Below are positions 21,111-34,123 of a stretch of DNA of 64,000 nucleotides, in pieces. The first letter of the stretch is position 1, and the number at the start of each line of letters is the position of its first letter. The notes beneath the pieces were generated by a model. That model saw nothing but the letters and a program-made list of their open reading frames with translations. It was not told where the DNA came from and ran no database searches. The position numbers and the translations under genes are program-made. The stretch is from Linum tenue (Eukaryota > Streptophyta > Magnoliopsida > Malpighiales > Linaceae): assembly GCA_946122785.1 (NCBI GenBank), contig CAMGYJ010000007.1:2124909-2188908 (forward strand), in the 5' to 3' direction.

Positions 21111-23749
21111 TCAATTGGCTGACTCCACCTTTATCCGGTCCACGTCGTTGATCACTCCTTCAAGCTACAGCAAGGGAATTCAGCACAAGTAATCACCATG
21201 GGAGATCATATCATTCATAGATCAAATCTTCTTCTTCTAATACATCATAATCAGGAAGAAAAAACTATAGGACATATGAAATACGAAATAGCATACCTTT
21301 ACAATTTGCCTCAAGAAGAAATCGCCATATCGCTTCACTGGTTTGGAGTTCACAACACGTATCATATCCTGCAACAGCCAAAAGGATATGGAGATCTTAA
21401 TTAAACAAGTGATAATGGATGACGGCATGGAGCCAAAGGCAGATAGGGGCACGTATCATACATCATCAATGTAGAAGTCGACATCGGCATTGGAGATAAT
21501 CTTTCCATCAGAATCAACAGCATGAGTCTTGTGCTTGTACGTCATCAATGTCATCCTGGAAAAAAGAAAAAAAACAAACCAATTGCTCAAATAACTCCTC
21601 CCGAAGACAGGATTTGAAGGCAAAAACTTTTCAAGGACTAGAGCGTATACCTTAACGTGGATTCATCCACGTCCAAATAATTGGCAAGCTTCCCAAGTGA
21701 TATGGTTGAGTATACTTTAAGGAAGGTTCGAGCGCCAACTAACAACTCCTGCTGCCTCACCTCAGAAAGGAAAAGCTTCAACTGCAGCCTATAAGCATCC
21801 TGCAAAAAGAATAAGAAAAAGTAAAGCATGTGAGTAACTACTCATTGAAAGGCATTGCATATTAGAAGTTAGGCACGAGTGTGATAGATACATTTGCATA
21901 CCTGGTTGTAATTTACGAGAGGCTCGTCAAAACTCGGAGCTGAAGGGGTAATGAATTTGGGACATGCATATGAAAAGAGTTCATCATAGATACCAAATGC
22001 CTCATCAGCATATCTTTGCCTTCTGCTCAGTTTGTCACCATAAGCCTCATCATCATATCTTTGCAATTTACCCATCTTTTCACCATATTTCTCGCGTAAT
22101 TGAGCATTTACAGCCTCATCGACAAGCTTCATTTGAGGGCAAAATGAGAGGCAAATTGCAAGCAGGGCATACATTTGCTCATTCTTCTTCAGTATTTGTT
22201 CATACTGTGGAGACTTCTGATGATATTGCTTGGTCTTGTAAATGTACAAGAGAATTTTGTTGAACTCACGGATACCATCTACATACCTAATGTGAAGTTT
22301 AAGTCTTAGTATGGTAGAAAACACATGACAGAGTAAAGATTGAGAAACAATATATACAAAAGAGACCCAGCTCTAAGAGCAGTCAAACATTCAGGGAAAC
22401 AACCACTAAAATCAAGATATTACATCATGTCCAAGAAGGAACAATGCCCTTGACGGAGAACAACAAGTGGAACAAGCTTGACCAACCAAACAACCAGGCA
22501 ATCAAGCAAGTGTAGAGGGCAGAGATGGATACAAATGCTCCATGTAAAAAAATTACCTCCTTAACATCAGGCTTGCGAAACCATAATGGTATATGGTAGC
22601 AATGTGGCTTCCTATAACACTGGTGTAAACGCCCTGTTGACTTATGTCAATGGGATGCAAGCACTTGAGGCCAGTATGATAATCTCCCAAAAGGCAGTGA
22701 ACTCGCAACAAACCAATCATACTGAAGTACCCCAACACCTTCAGAACATTACTTCCTCCACTGTAATCATAACCATCAGTGGCAGTGAACTGCTCAATGC
22801 CTTGCTTTTCTTGCTCCAAAATCTGGATTATAGCAGACTTTTCCACCAATGCTTGCAAGAAGTTGAGCACTCCATACACATTCCATGCCTGAAATATACG
22901 TAATTCTGAAGATGTTCAAAAACTAATACAACTCAAAAGACTAGGGCACTTAAATCCGCTAGCATTGTACACATCATCAGTGACATAACAAGAGACAAAG
23001 CAACCTGTACGAGCATCTTAAGCTTGATTTTCTTGTGCAAGTAATTAAGATTCTGAAACAGCGGCTAATCCTGCTCTCCAAGGAATGTAACTGCCAAACC
23101 CATCTCGAGCAAGGAACACGTATGAATCAGGCTTTACCTGATCGAATTGCCTCAGAAGAGCAATCTCCTGTTCAGTCTTGTTCTTCATCTTAGCTCTATA
23201 CTGGCAAAAGCTCTGGAACTGGTAAACAAACTCATCCACCATATCCCACAGCCACTGATTGGGCAACTGCATATTCACCACTCCATGCAACACCACCTGC
23301 AATTCACACACTCAATAAGCACACGCAAAGCAGAAGAAAGCAGAATCAGCAAAAAAAAAACGGACCTGGAAGAGGCTGCAGTAATTGTCCCAACTGTCGA
23401 TCCTCTGCTTGAGAGTAGGGGAGAGGCGAGCGTAGAGGTGGCGGAACCACATCTCCCGGTACAGGAGACAAAAGACATGGTCGTTATCGACATAGTGAAC
23501 CACGGCGTCGACGGAAGGCCACGGTGTGTCCTTGAACAGCCTCTCGGACAGCGTCTGGAACGAAGTCTCGTACATCTGGTGGATCTCGTAGACATTCTTC
23601 TCCCTGATGTGGCGGTAGAGGTGGACGACGAAGGATTTCACGGAATCGGGAACGAAGTTGGGGTCGTATCCGACTTCCTGCTGCCGGAGCGCAGCTGCCT
23701 GGTCGTCGTAGTGGCCGGCAGCCTCGTCGTACTCGTAATTGGCAGCCAT
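21111..23749 (-). CDS. eIF3l: eIF3 subunit L
   Basis: Subunit of the eIF3 translation initiation complex in the cytosol. Eight exons give a 542-residue protein: 23749-23366, 23296-23138, 22888-22557, 22286-21902, 21799-21651, 21555-21462, 21368-21297 and 21164-21111, all with GT-AG joints and phases that close. Family-specific sequence runs throughout: MYETSFQTLSERLFKDTPWP, WNVYGVLNFLQ, GYFSMIGLLRVHCLLGDY, NEQMYALLAI, the ELFSYACPKFI block and the PCI-domain end with VKRYGDFFLRQIVK. The start MAANYEYDEA suits plant eIF3l. Length is normal for the family. The 3' end of this gene is the source of the fragments at 2858-3120 and 15455-15900. Confidence 0.96.
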
Positions 23750-24509
23750 GGCTCGAGATTCAGAGCTCGAGGACCCGGCGGCGATGGGAGATTAACCAGG
23801 GAGTGAAGCACGATGAAGCGGTAAACGGTCAAGGAACGAAGATTGCTTTCAGGCTTCAGCAATTCAGTGAACAGAGGAGCAAGAAGCAGTTCCTGCAGAC
23901 TAGGGTTTAGTGAACTGAAGGATGAAGGGACAAACCTTCTGCGGAGCCCATCTTCCGGTTCTAGCCCATTTAAACCACTCCCGGATTACTAGTTTAAGCC
24001 CATTTAGTTACTCATAAGATAATGCCCAAACTGTAGTTATACAAAAAGGCCCAATGGCCATAATTAACGTTCTCTCATCTCAAACTAGACAATTTCATCA
24101 ATTGTATGAGAAAAAAACGAGTCAATTCGAATTATCTGTTCCACTCAGCAATTGCAATTCTCTCAAAACGAGTCAATTCAAAATTCTTTAGGCCAAATTA
24201 TTCCATCCAAATTCTATACAGTCAAACGAGTCTATTTGGTCAAATTGTCTCAAAATGAGACAATTAAGGTCAAATTGATCTTTTAAAATTCTTCATCCAA
24301 ACGACCATTGAGACCAAATTAGTTCTTTACATGGTATTGGTGCTGGTTTGGCCAGGTTGTCGTTTGTTCGAACCTCCACGACTTCTAATATTAACAGTTG
24401 ATTTAAGTACAAATCATGGTCGATCCATGAGAACTCGGTTCTCTCCCTTCTGTATGCTTTTGGTATCATTAGCTGTATACACTAATAATCAACCTGATTT
24501 CACCAATCA
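23750..24509. other. eIF3l promoter region and spacer
   Basis: The proximal part is the 5' leader and promoter of eIF3l (minus). Further right, 24160-24310 contains repeated CAAATT/AAACGAGTC words that resemble decayed MITE DNA. No gene is supported. Confidence 0.5.
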
Positions 24510-26817
24510 CTATACCCTCTGCCTGTTTGCAGATGCATTTGTCCGGTAGGGTGCATCTACAAAAGTGTCTAGTTCGTCCTCGTCGTCGGAAGATAGCAGA
24601 GATGAACCCATCCAGGACTTAAATGTGACTCGCCTTTCAACATCTGGTGTAACTGCCACGGCCAAAGTGTTTGCTTCCAGCATTTCCAGGCCGAGGTTTC
24701 TGCTACCCTGATCGCCCTCATCGATGATTACTGCAGCTTTTCTTCTCAGGAAGAATGCAGTTCCCCCATACAGAATGACGAGCCCCCACGCAGCGATCTC
24801 GTAGCACCAGAACAAGGGCACGGAGCAGCTACTCCCTAACGTCAAGAGGGTTGAACCGAGCAACAGAGCGAGAAGACCAAAGATGATGGCAAAGATGATG
24901 TTTAAGATGTAAAGGCAGCGGACCCCACCTGTAATGTCAGAAGATTCGGTCATATGATCATTATGGGGAAGAAACCTAGCATGCCCATGAAGCTAGCAGA
25001 AGATTCTCTCTACTAGTGATCACACAATAACAGTAGGAAAAAAGAAAATCTAACAGATTGAATTCCTGAAGCAAGGGTGAGTGAAGGTTTGTCCTTGGTG
25101 CTCCATTGTCTCTATTTTGGCATCTGAACGATCATTGTTGCTTTACCTATGGCTGCAGAAGGCAACATTTAACCAGTGGCAGAATGACTATCAATTATCG
25201 GAATCCAGAGGGTCGTACAACTGATCAGTTATTAATCAGTGTCATCATCGTCTATACTCGATCATTAGTGAACTTGGTCTACCTCTTTCTACTAAAAACC
25301 ACCAGCATTCAAGTTTGAAGAGAACATACCACACTTATTTTACTACTATCAGATAATAGACAAACTACAAAGGGCAATCGGGTATGTATTCTAATATCTC
25401 ATTAAGTCACCTCTAAAGGAATGATATCAACTGTAATCTCCAGACTACAATGACTGCTAAACAAGGAGAGTAAAATTTCAATTGAAGTAGGAGCTAGACA
25501 GGTAAGTAACTAACCAATAAGAGATCACTAGTGGCATGGACAAATCTGTAAAGATATCTTCAAAAGGACTTAACTTATCAATAGCGCTGTTCTGGATCAT
25601 AAGAGAGTTGGTCTCTTCTCGTATTTCCATTTGTCTGTCCAGTGCCCATCTCACTGAATTCCATGAATACTTACTAATGTAGTATCGTAGTGACAGTTGC
25701 ATTCTTCATGCGCCAGAAGCAGTAAAGCAATCATAAGCACTTCTAGCACCAGTATGTAAATCCAGAAAGCCTCAATCATATTCCACCAAGTTGAGGCTAC
25801 CTAGACAGACGGCTAAACATATAGCTGTATTCTAGATAACCGAGGTGCCGATATACAACATGCAGGCCGTGGATAGAAATCATGTTCATCGTGAAAATAC
25901 CAATACAAGTAATTCTCCACATGATGAAAGACCAATAGAAGTAGGAGCACCGCACTCTTTTGAATCGTAAGTGAGTTCATAATCCGTTAAGGAAATGAAG
26001 GGAAAGTAAAGCGCTACACACCTCTTCTGGAAGCACAGTAACTGTTTTCCACCACCGTTAAGCAACTATGCCTTGTCGGAGCAGAATAAGCAACAGCAAT
26101 CCCTGCACCATCATTAAGCCATTCCATAAGAACGCACCAAAACAACTATTCCGACAAATGGTTTTCATAGAGAACTGCCTCATTACTCAATGATAAAAGT
26201 TTCAAAGTCTATGACACACATCCACGCCCACATAAACCCTACAAAGTTGAACACGAAAAGCACTCGTCTTTATCAGTTGAGTTGGCTTATTCGTGAAGGT
26301 TAGCACCAGGGGATGTTACCAAAAATGGAGAACGAACAAATTCATTGCCCACTCTGATCAGAAGTAAATCCCAGCAAGACTCAAAATTCCAGTGAAAAGT
26401 AAATCAAATCAGGATAACATTCGTAGTAAAGGAGTGCTCACCTGCGGCAAGATACGCAAATGAGACCAAGAAAATGATGAGCGATGGAACGAAGAGCACC
26501 ATCCAGTAATAGTCGGCAATCTCCTGATCCGTCAGATAAAACGCACCAGCAAACAGATCAGCGTCGCGCCCTCCTTTCATGGGCAGTGGCAGGAGCCTCC
26601 GGTCACTGCAAAACGGCCGCCGGGAACCAACGGCGGGGGAGACGATCTTCAAGCTAATAACCGCGCAGACAATGACGGCAACGCAGATTAAGGAAACGGC
26701 AGAGACCAAGAAAGGCCTCTGTAACCTCGACCATGCCTTCTCCTCCTCCCGCAGGCTCTCGTACTCGCGTTTCGGCATGAACGCTTGCCGCAGCGCGTCG
26801 CCGATGATCATTGCCAT
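24510..26817 (-). CDS. four-TM membrane protein of unknown function
   Basis: Two exons, 26817-26442 and 24928-24510, joined in phase across a 1.5-kb intron to give 264 residues. Four hydrophobic segments are visible: VSAVSLICVAVIVCAVISL, the stretch around YYWMVLFVPSLIIFLVSFAY, the stretch around ILNIIFAIIFGLLALLLGS, and CYEIAAWGLVILYGGTAFFL. The C-terminus is cytosol-like and acidic (SSDDEDE). The N-terminus is charged (MPKREYESLREEEKAWSRL). I believe similar proteins exist across land plants but cannot name the family. Met at 26817 or two residues later could be the start. Joining the exons is supported by donor GTGAGC, acceptor ATTACAG and continuity of phase. Confidence 0.75.
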
Positions 26818-27902
26818 TCTCCAGATCCACAACTATACTACTAGATAGAGAACAAAAACCAAAAGCAATTGACACACACGCATGAGACGATTCTACCATG
26901 GGGATTCCTCCCCCCCCGTTGCTATTGTCTATTAGTGGAATTGTGATTCCCAGCTAGGGTTTCCTTTCTTCCTTCCGGTCTATTTTTCAGAGCCGCGCCA
27001 TGTTCCCTCGCAAACAACAAGATCTAGTTCTGATGTGAGTTACCGAATCACGAAGGCGGCAGAAGCACACCAATGAAGAGGTCGCAGATGGCGTCGGAGA
27101 ATAGATGAGTGATCGCCGGTATTAGCTGCATCGAGGCCGGGATTTTGAATCGGCCGGAGTCGGGGGGAGGGGAATGGAGTTCTTCGCGGAAACGAGGAGG
27201 GTAATTTGGATGATGATTCGGCGAGGTTGGCCGGAGAAGGAAGAGCAACGACGGTGAAGAAAAGAACGGAGGCCGGAGAGTGGGAGAGGAGATGGATTTG
27301 AAACGCGAGTTCGGGTTCTTGCTTCCGAAATTTGGCGGGGTTTCCTGGTGCGGTTAGCTCGTTAACCTTTGCGGGAGCCAAAAAAACAGGGCGGCGGATA
27401 AAGCAACGGAACGGAGTTTGCAACGTGTCACTCACACAATGGTTCCCTGGGCTACTATTTAATGAGGGAAAAAGAAGAAAAAGCCAAAAAATAAAATGAC
27501 AACACAGCCGCACTGAAAAGCCCAACTACGGATCAAAAGAGGCCCACAGTAGAATTAATTTTTTCCTAATTATTTTATTTTTTTCTTTTTCTTCTTCTTC
27601 TTCTGGTTCCCGCAGAGGGAGAGGGGAAAGAGGAGACCTTTCGATAAAACAACAGTTTTCTGTTCTGTTCGGCAGCTCATATAATTTTATTTTTTTATGA
27701 TCCGGTAAAGCGAGCGCGATATCTAGTGCACGCAATAAGGATTCTCGCCGGAGGAATTACTCTTCCGCAGTGTTTCAGTGTCGCCGGAATTGGACTTCCA
27801 GCGATCTAATTTTTTTTTTTTGGCCGTATTAAGGAGGAGGATTGGTTGATTTGCTTGGTGGGAGGGTGGGGTTTTGCTCTGAAGAAATTCCGGAGGGGAA
27901 AG
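26818..27902. promoter_or_regulatory. shared divergent promoter region
   Basis: About 1.1 kb separates two genes transcribed away from each other (the membrane protein on minus and TOL on plus), so it should hold both promoters and 5' leaders. It is more GC-rich near the ends. A long minus-strand frame at 27040-27525 has no recognisable domain and is probably chance. Confidence 0.55.
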
Positions 27903-30900
27903 ATGGTGAATCCTATGGTGGAACGAGCTACGAGCGACATGTTGATCGGGCCTGATTGGGCTATGAATATCGAGATCTGCGACATGTGCAACCACGACCC
28001 TGGGTACGCGCACTATTTTGCCTAGCCCGCTTTCTCTCGTAATTTCTGCTTCGATTCTCCTTTTGCGGGACTTGTTTCTCTGTTGTTTTGCTTCCCAATT
28101 GGTAATTCGGCGGAGGAGGCAGTGTGGCGTGTGATCGAATAGTTGTTAGCCAGGATTCAGGAAGCGCTGGTGGGCAAAACGCTGTGAATTTTGCTATTGA
28201 TTGTAGCTCGAATTCCCGAATATTTAGCTGCTACTCGATTGGGAGTTCTATGGTGATGAAAGCTCGTATCTTGGAAGCAGTGGAGACTAGTTGTCTCTCT
28301 GTTGAATTTGATTCATGTTGTTTTGTGGTTTGGGAGAGGTTCAGGGCCTCCGATTAGAGTGTTTCTTCACTACTGAAGTGATTTAGACGGCAGTGTGTGA
28401 ACTCTCTTTACTCTTAACTGGCACTGGAGCTCGATGTTGTCCCCTATCTTGATTGAAGTAGTTGTTTATGACTTAGTTGAGCTTTTTCGACTTTCTCTAA
28501 TCGGAATGTTAACTTTGTCTCGTTTGATATTGTATTTTCAGACAAGCGAAAGATGTCGTAAAAGGAATAAAGAAGCGCCTTGGAAGTAAGAATGCTAAAG
28601 TTCAACTTCTTGCTTTGACAGTAAGCCTCGGTAACATCTGACATCTATTTGAGTTCTGCACATCCTTTGATTGGTTTTGATGGTTTGTGCGCCAAGTAAA
28701 ATATCAGTAGTCTCGCCTAGTGGCATTTCTCCACTTCAGTTGCTTGAGCCTTTAGAACAGATGGTCCAGGTTCTTCTGCATGTGTTCGACATATGCATAG
28801 AGTTCTCTGCATCACCGTTGAGTGCGTTACTGCAAACCTTTATCCTCTACACATTTATTGCTTCAGAGACTGTGAATCCAGGATAATGTGGAAGGATAGA
28901 TTGTAGGCATAATAGGTTATCTAGCTCTACTAACTTGGTTTTTGTTCTGATGTCCTGTTCCTTGCTTGTTTTCTTGGGGCTTAACATATTCATGCTCTGG
29001 TACCGTTTTGTCCTTTTGGAGGGTTCTGCTATTGTGGGCTTGGATAAACGAGTACAATTTACCTTCGCATATAATTTTGTCTCTTAAATTTGGTTATAGT
29101 CTGTCTTCAAGGATGCAGATTGTTTACATCTTGGTCTGTATATGTATTCTAGTTGTTGGAGACTATCATAAAGAATTGTGGGGATATCGTCCACATGCAA
29201 GTGGCAGAGAAAGATTTGCTCCATGACATGGTGAAAATAGCGCGGAAAAAGGTATTATCTCTTCTGCAGTCTGGTTCTCCTATCCAGTGGCAGTTTTTCA
29301 GAAGCATCTTCATAATGATTCATGTTACTTGCTTGTAGCCTGACTTTCATGTGAAGGAGAAGGTTCTGACTCTAATAGATACATGGCAAGAAGCTTTCGG
29401 AGGGCCAAGGGCCAGATATCCTCAATATTATGCAGCATACCAGGAGTTATTGGTATGTTATTCTGACATAATGTTTTTCAGTGACCCAATAATCTGAATT
29501 TGTTGTTAATTTGAGAATGTTTCACCAACCATGCATGACTGCTCGTTTCATTGTGTTTGTCTATTTGGCATTAGCATTTTTGTCATGGTCTAGCAATTTT
29601 TTAACACTAAAAGTGTTCAATCTTTCAGCGAGCTGGGGCAGTGTTTCCTCAGAGATCAGAGCAATCGGCACCAGTTTTCACTCCTCCTCAGACACAACCT
29701 CTGTCATCTTATCCTCAGAATCTGCGGAATCCTGAGGCGAGACCAGATCCAGCTGAACCTTCCGAGTCTGAGTTCCCAACCTTGAGGTGCATCTATGATT
29801 TCCTCATTTATACATAAGTCTACATTGTTTGCTTGATAGGAATTTTCGTGTAGTTGATATGATAATGTTGTTCTTTTGGTGTATGTGGCCAAGTAAAGTT
29901 ACATAGATCAGGATTAATTAGACAATATTCTACAAACCTGAATACTGTAGTTTACGTTCTTATCAATTAGCTATGCTCCAAATGTCGTTTGTTGGTACTT
30001 ATCAGTGTGACAGTACATCCTGCATACTCTATGTGGATTTTTGTTTGTAACCAAAGTGATCGGGTGAAACAGTTGCTGCAGTCCATATGTATTTTTATCC
30101 AATTAATGGTTGCTATTAGGGTCAAATTTCAGCTGAGGGATTTAGGAGACTTCATAAGACTCCGTTTGCATCCTTGATTGATGAGTTGCATCCTCATTTA
30201 CTTACAATCCTGGTTAGCTGAAGCCTGAATGCTGCTGGATGTAATGATTTGTCTAAAATTCAAAACTACCAGAGTCCCCATGGATTAGAATAGTGTTTTT
30301 TCAAAATCTATTTTATCCTAAGCTTCTTGTTGCTATGTGCCTTTCATTCTGTTGTAATTTTTTGTTTGTTTTTTATCCAGCTTGTCAGAAATCCAAAATG
30401 CGCGTGGTATCATGGATGTCCTTGCAGAAATGCTTAGTGCTCTGGATCCAGGAAACAAAGAGGTAGGTTTCCCAATTGTGCAGAATGCTATGAAAGTGCG
30501 AGACGTGTCAGTAAATGTGTTGATCGTTCTTTTGTGTTTGAACTAAAGCTGTGATTTTAAAGAGGTCATAGTCGTATAGTACTTAGGAAAGCTCGCAAAT
30601 GCCTCTAACTTATCCTTCTATTCTAGATCACAAAGGACCTTAGAGCTAGCCTTATATATGACCATATTGGCATGCAGGGATGATATTCTTAATGTTTACT
30701 CCTTCCATGACCTTACCAGCTTATGGGGTAGTCAGAATGTTATATATCCTGTGCTTTCTCAAATTCTTATAATTTTATCCAAGCGGGATATACTTAATCT
30801 AATTGGTGTCTAATTCACTTAATGTGTAGTCCATACCTTTATCGTGTTTGTTTACTTATAGGTTAGTCCCTACCTTTATTATTTTGCTCCTCTTGAATGC

Positions 30901-33240
30901 CTCAGGGGCTACGGCAGGAAGTTATAGTTGACCTAGTGGACCAGTGTCGCACATATAAGCAGAGAGTGGTGCACCTTGTTAATTCGACAGCGTAAGTTTC
31001 TGTTTATATCACCTCGATTATATGAATTATAAGTAATCAATCCTTCTCTGACTGCCATAGTGCCATCTGGGCACTGGCTCTGAAAATTTTACCACTGCTC
31101 ATTTTCATTAACTAATGTTGGGTCTGCTGATCATAAAAGCGTTGACTCTGTTAGTCCATGTCTTCTACTCGATGCTTATATTCTTTTACAAGCTTGCGTA
31201 TTTTGCAAAGTTGTCGTTGCTTCTGTTGGTATAGAGTTGAAATATATACAATGAGTCAGGAGTTGGGACTTAGGAGGAGTTTGCGAGTCACCTTTCATAT
31301 ATTATTTCATTTTTTATTGGGTTATAGGTCACGATGTTAAAGTTGTACAAGTTCAGTGAATAGATTTCTGGTTAGTACAACTTCACAGGGTATCTCTATT
31401 ATAGAGCATTAGTGTGGTTTTGTTGAGATGGTTTTCCTCTTTCCAGGGATGAATCTCTACTATGTCAAGGGTTGGCTCTTAATGATGACTTGCAGCATAT
31501 TCTGGCCAAACATGAAGCCATTTCTTCAGGAACTGTTCTTCCAAAAGATAAGCCAAAGACGGATGCTCAACCTAGTGGGAGTCTAGTCGATGTTGGTGGT
31601 CCTCTAGTTGATGTTGCGGGTGCCAGCAAACAGCCTAACCGTGAGTAAGTGATTGTTTATTCAGACTGGTCGTGTTACCATGTCATATGCAGCATAATGT
31701 ACCTCTAAATTTTGATAATTTGTTGGACGTTGTTCTAGAAAGTTGTATTCGATAGTTGTCTTTGTTTGTACCTAGTTTTTCAATTTAAGTTCTAGGAACT
31801 CAATCTTAGAGCCGACAAACACGTCAACCAACAATGTTTTTTTTCTTCTTCTGCAGATCTCCTTCGAGTTCAAGTGGAGCCGCTCAGCCACTGAACCAAC
31901 TATTGCTGCCTGCACCTCCCACGAGCAATGGTCCAGCCAATCCTAAGATGGATCTGTTAAGTGGTGATGACTTCAGCTCACCAAAGGCTGGTGACACTTC
32001 ACTTGCTCTTGTTCCTGTTGGTGAAACACAGGCAACTGCTTCTCCATCTCAGCAGAACGCACTCGTTCTATTTGACATGTTCTCCGACAATCAACCGAAC
32101 GGTGTTGTCAACAATCCTGCCAACACCGTCAACATGCACCCTACTCCATTCGATGGTCAAAATAACACTATGACCCAACAATTCCAACCACAACAAAATT
32201 TCCAATCACCGGAACAGCCTGGGATGTATCCTAACGGAACCACACCGAATACGGGATCACCATTCATGCAAGGTGCTGTTCCTGCCTGGAATGGACAGCT
32301 CACCCAGCAGCCTCAACAGCCCGCCTCTCCAGTTTACGGTATGCTTCTTGTTTCGTATCATAACAACATAGTGTTACTGCCACACATCAAATGTCTTTCT
32401 GGTGGTTTTATGGATGGGAAAATGGTTTTGTGATGATATATACTACTTGCGGCAACGAGAAAAGAGAAAAAAATATTATTGCTGCTAAACTGTGATGCAC
32501 TATAATGATGATATATACTGCTAATGCATGTTGGTGGGGTGTTGAAAAAAGGCTCACAAACAGACGGCTCGCTACCTCCACCGCCATGGGAAGCTCAGCT
32601 AGCAGCAGATGGCGTTGGAAGCCCGGTGGCAGGATCTCAATACCCGTCTCAACCCATGCAAGTTACACAGGTGGTCGTCACCCACAGTCAGCCCATGACG
32701 AACCATATGCACCCGATGGGACCAATGGGAGCCGAACCTGGCGTGGGAATCTACATCCAACCATCTTCAAGCGCACCAATGTCACCCATGAGCAATCCAG
32801 CAGCTGGAGGACAGGGCAACCCGTATTTCGGAATGCAGTATCCCCAGCCAGCCGGAGCAGGGCAGTACATGGGTATGGGAATGGGAATGCCGCCACAATT
32901 GCCAATGTATCCTCAACAACAGCAGCAGCAGCATATGTACAGCAACCAAATGGCAGGATACGGATATGGATACGGCGGTGGTGGTGGTGGTGGTATGTAC
33001 GGACAGCAACCGCAGCAACATCAACTGACGCCTCAGCAACAGCGGTACCTTGAGCAGAAAATGTATGGCATGTCCGTGAGAGACGACAGCAGCTTGAGAA
33101 GCTCGTCGTCGTACAGCCTACCTTCGTCGAACTCTTCGTCTATGGTCCCAAAGCCATCGAAGCCGGAAGACAAGCTGTTCGGCGACCTGGTCGACCTTAC
33201 CAAGTTCAAGCCGGCGAAAACCTCAGGCGGTAGTATGTGA
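27903..33240 (+). CDS. TOM1-like VHS-GAT protein (TOL6/TOL9 type)
   Basis: Ubiquitin-binding adaptor that sorts ubiquitinated plasma-membrane cargo into endosomes; the TOL family acts in place of ESCRT-0 in plants. Ten exons: 27903-28003, 28542-28620, 29153-29251, 29339-29452, 29629-29786, 30381-30462, 30906-30991, 31447-31644, 31857-32338 and 32552-33240, 695 residues with all phases closing. The VHS domain is about residues 1-140 ([55 protein letters not shown]). The GAT domain is about 180-275 ([33 protein letters not shown]). A long Pro/Gln/Gly-rich tail follows and ends [20 protein letters not shown]. Length and tail suit the TOL6/TOL9 clade better than the shorter TOL1/TOL2. Confidence 0.94.
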
Positions 33241-34123
33241 CATCTCAGCCCAGTCACTGTGCTTTCTCCATTATTCTTTTTTCTTACAGCATTTCTGGTT
33301 TTTTACGTTCGTTCCCTCGATCAGCTTCTTTTGTTTTACCAATTAGCTTGGTTATAACTTGCATCTTCACTCCTTGTTTTTCCTTCATATATTGGTTTTA
33401 CTTCCATTATAGTGTTCCTCGGCTTTTTTGGTCCTGGCCTGGCTATAATAATCACACACTTTCTGTACATGATTCTTGTTAGAGAGAAAGATGGAACCTT
33501 TAAATATATATTTTGTAGAAGGGCATCTGGGTTTTTCCCCCTACATGTTCAACTCGTTACGGGTATGCAAAGACCTGATCCGTATCGGAACGCACCATAT
33601 CAAATCGACATTCGAACTCTTATATCGAATATAATGTGATTTGTTTTTTGGTTTCATGAATTTTATAAATAGTAAAAAAAATGAACCAAATTGACATTGA
33701 AACTAGCAAATCAAATATAATATTAGTATGATTTTTTATTCTAACATAAATCGCAATTTTTATGAGTTTGATCGAAGTGGATCATTGCAGAATCACTAAT
33801 TATAATTAAGGCAATTAAAAATTTTAAACAAAATAGTAAACACAATGACCAAACTCCAAAGTGTTATTTAGTCTTTGAAAAAAATCAGGCGATAAATTTT
33901 ACTAAGCCAGAGCGGAAAATAAGAAGAGAGAAAAGCCGGCGTCGATATAAATTAAATCCAAAATAGAAATAATAATTCCAACTAAAAATCAAAAGAAAAA
34001 ACTAATACTGTACATAAAAATAAAATCCATCGTCGTCTCCTCTTCCAGATCCGTCTCTCTCGTCACTCATCGACGGGACCAGCCGAGAGAAGGAAAACAC
34101 TCGGAAAAGACTTCTCCTCCGCC
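33241..34123. other. spacer, TOL 3' UTR to EMC1 promoter
   Basis: Contains the TOL 3' UTR at the left and the EMC1 5' leader at the right. The middle is AT-rich with no recognisable element or gene. Confidence 0.6.

Noticed and set aside
27040..27525. 161-residue minus-strand frame
   Set aside because: Lies in the divergent promoter, Ser/Pro/Leu-rich without a domain, and no splice partner seen.
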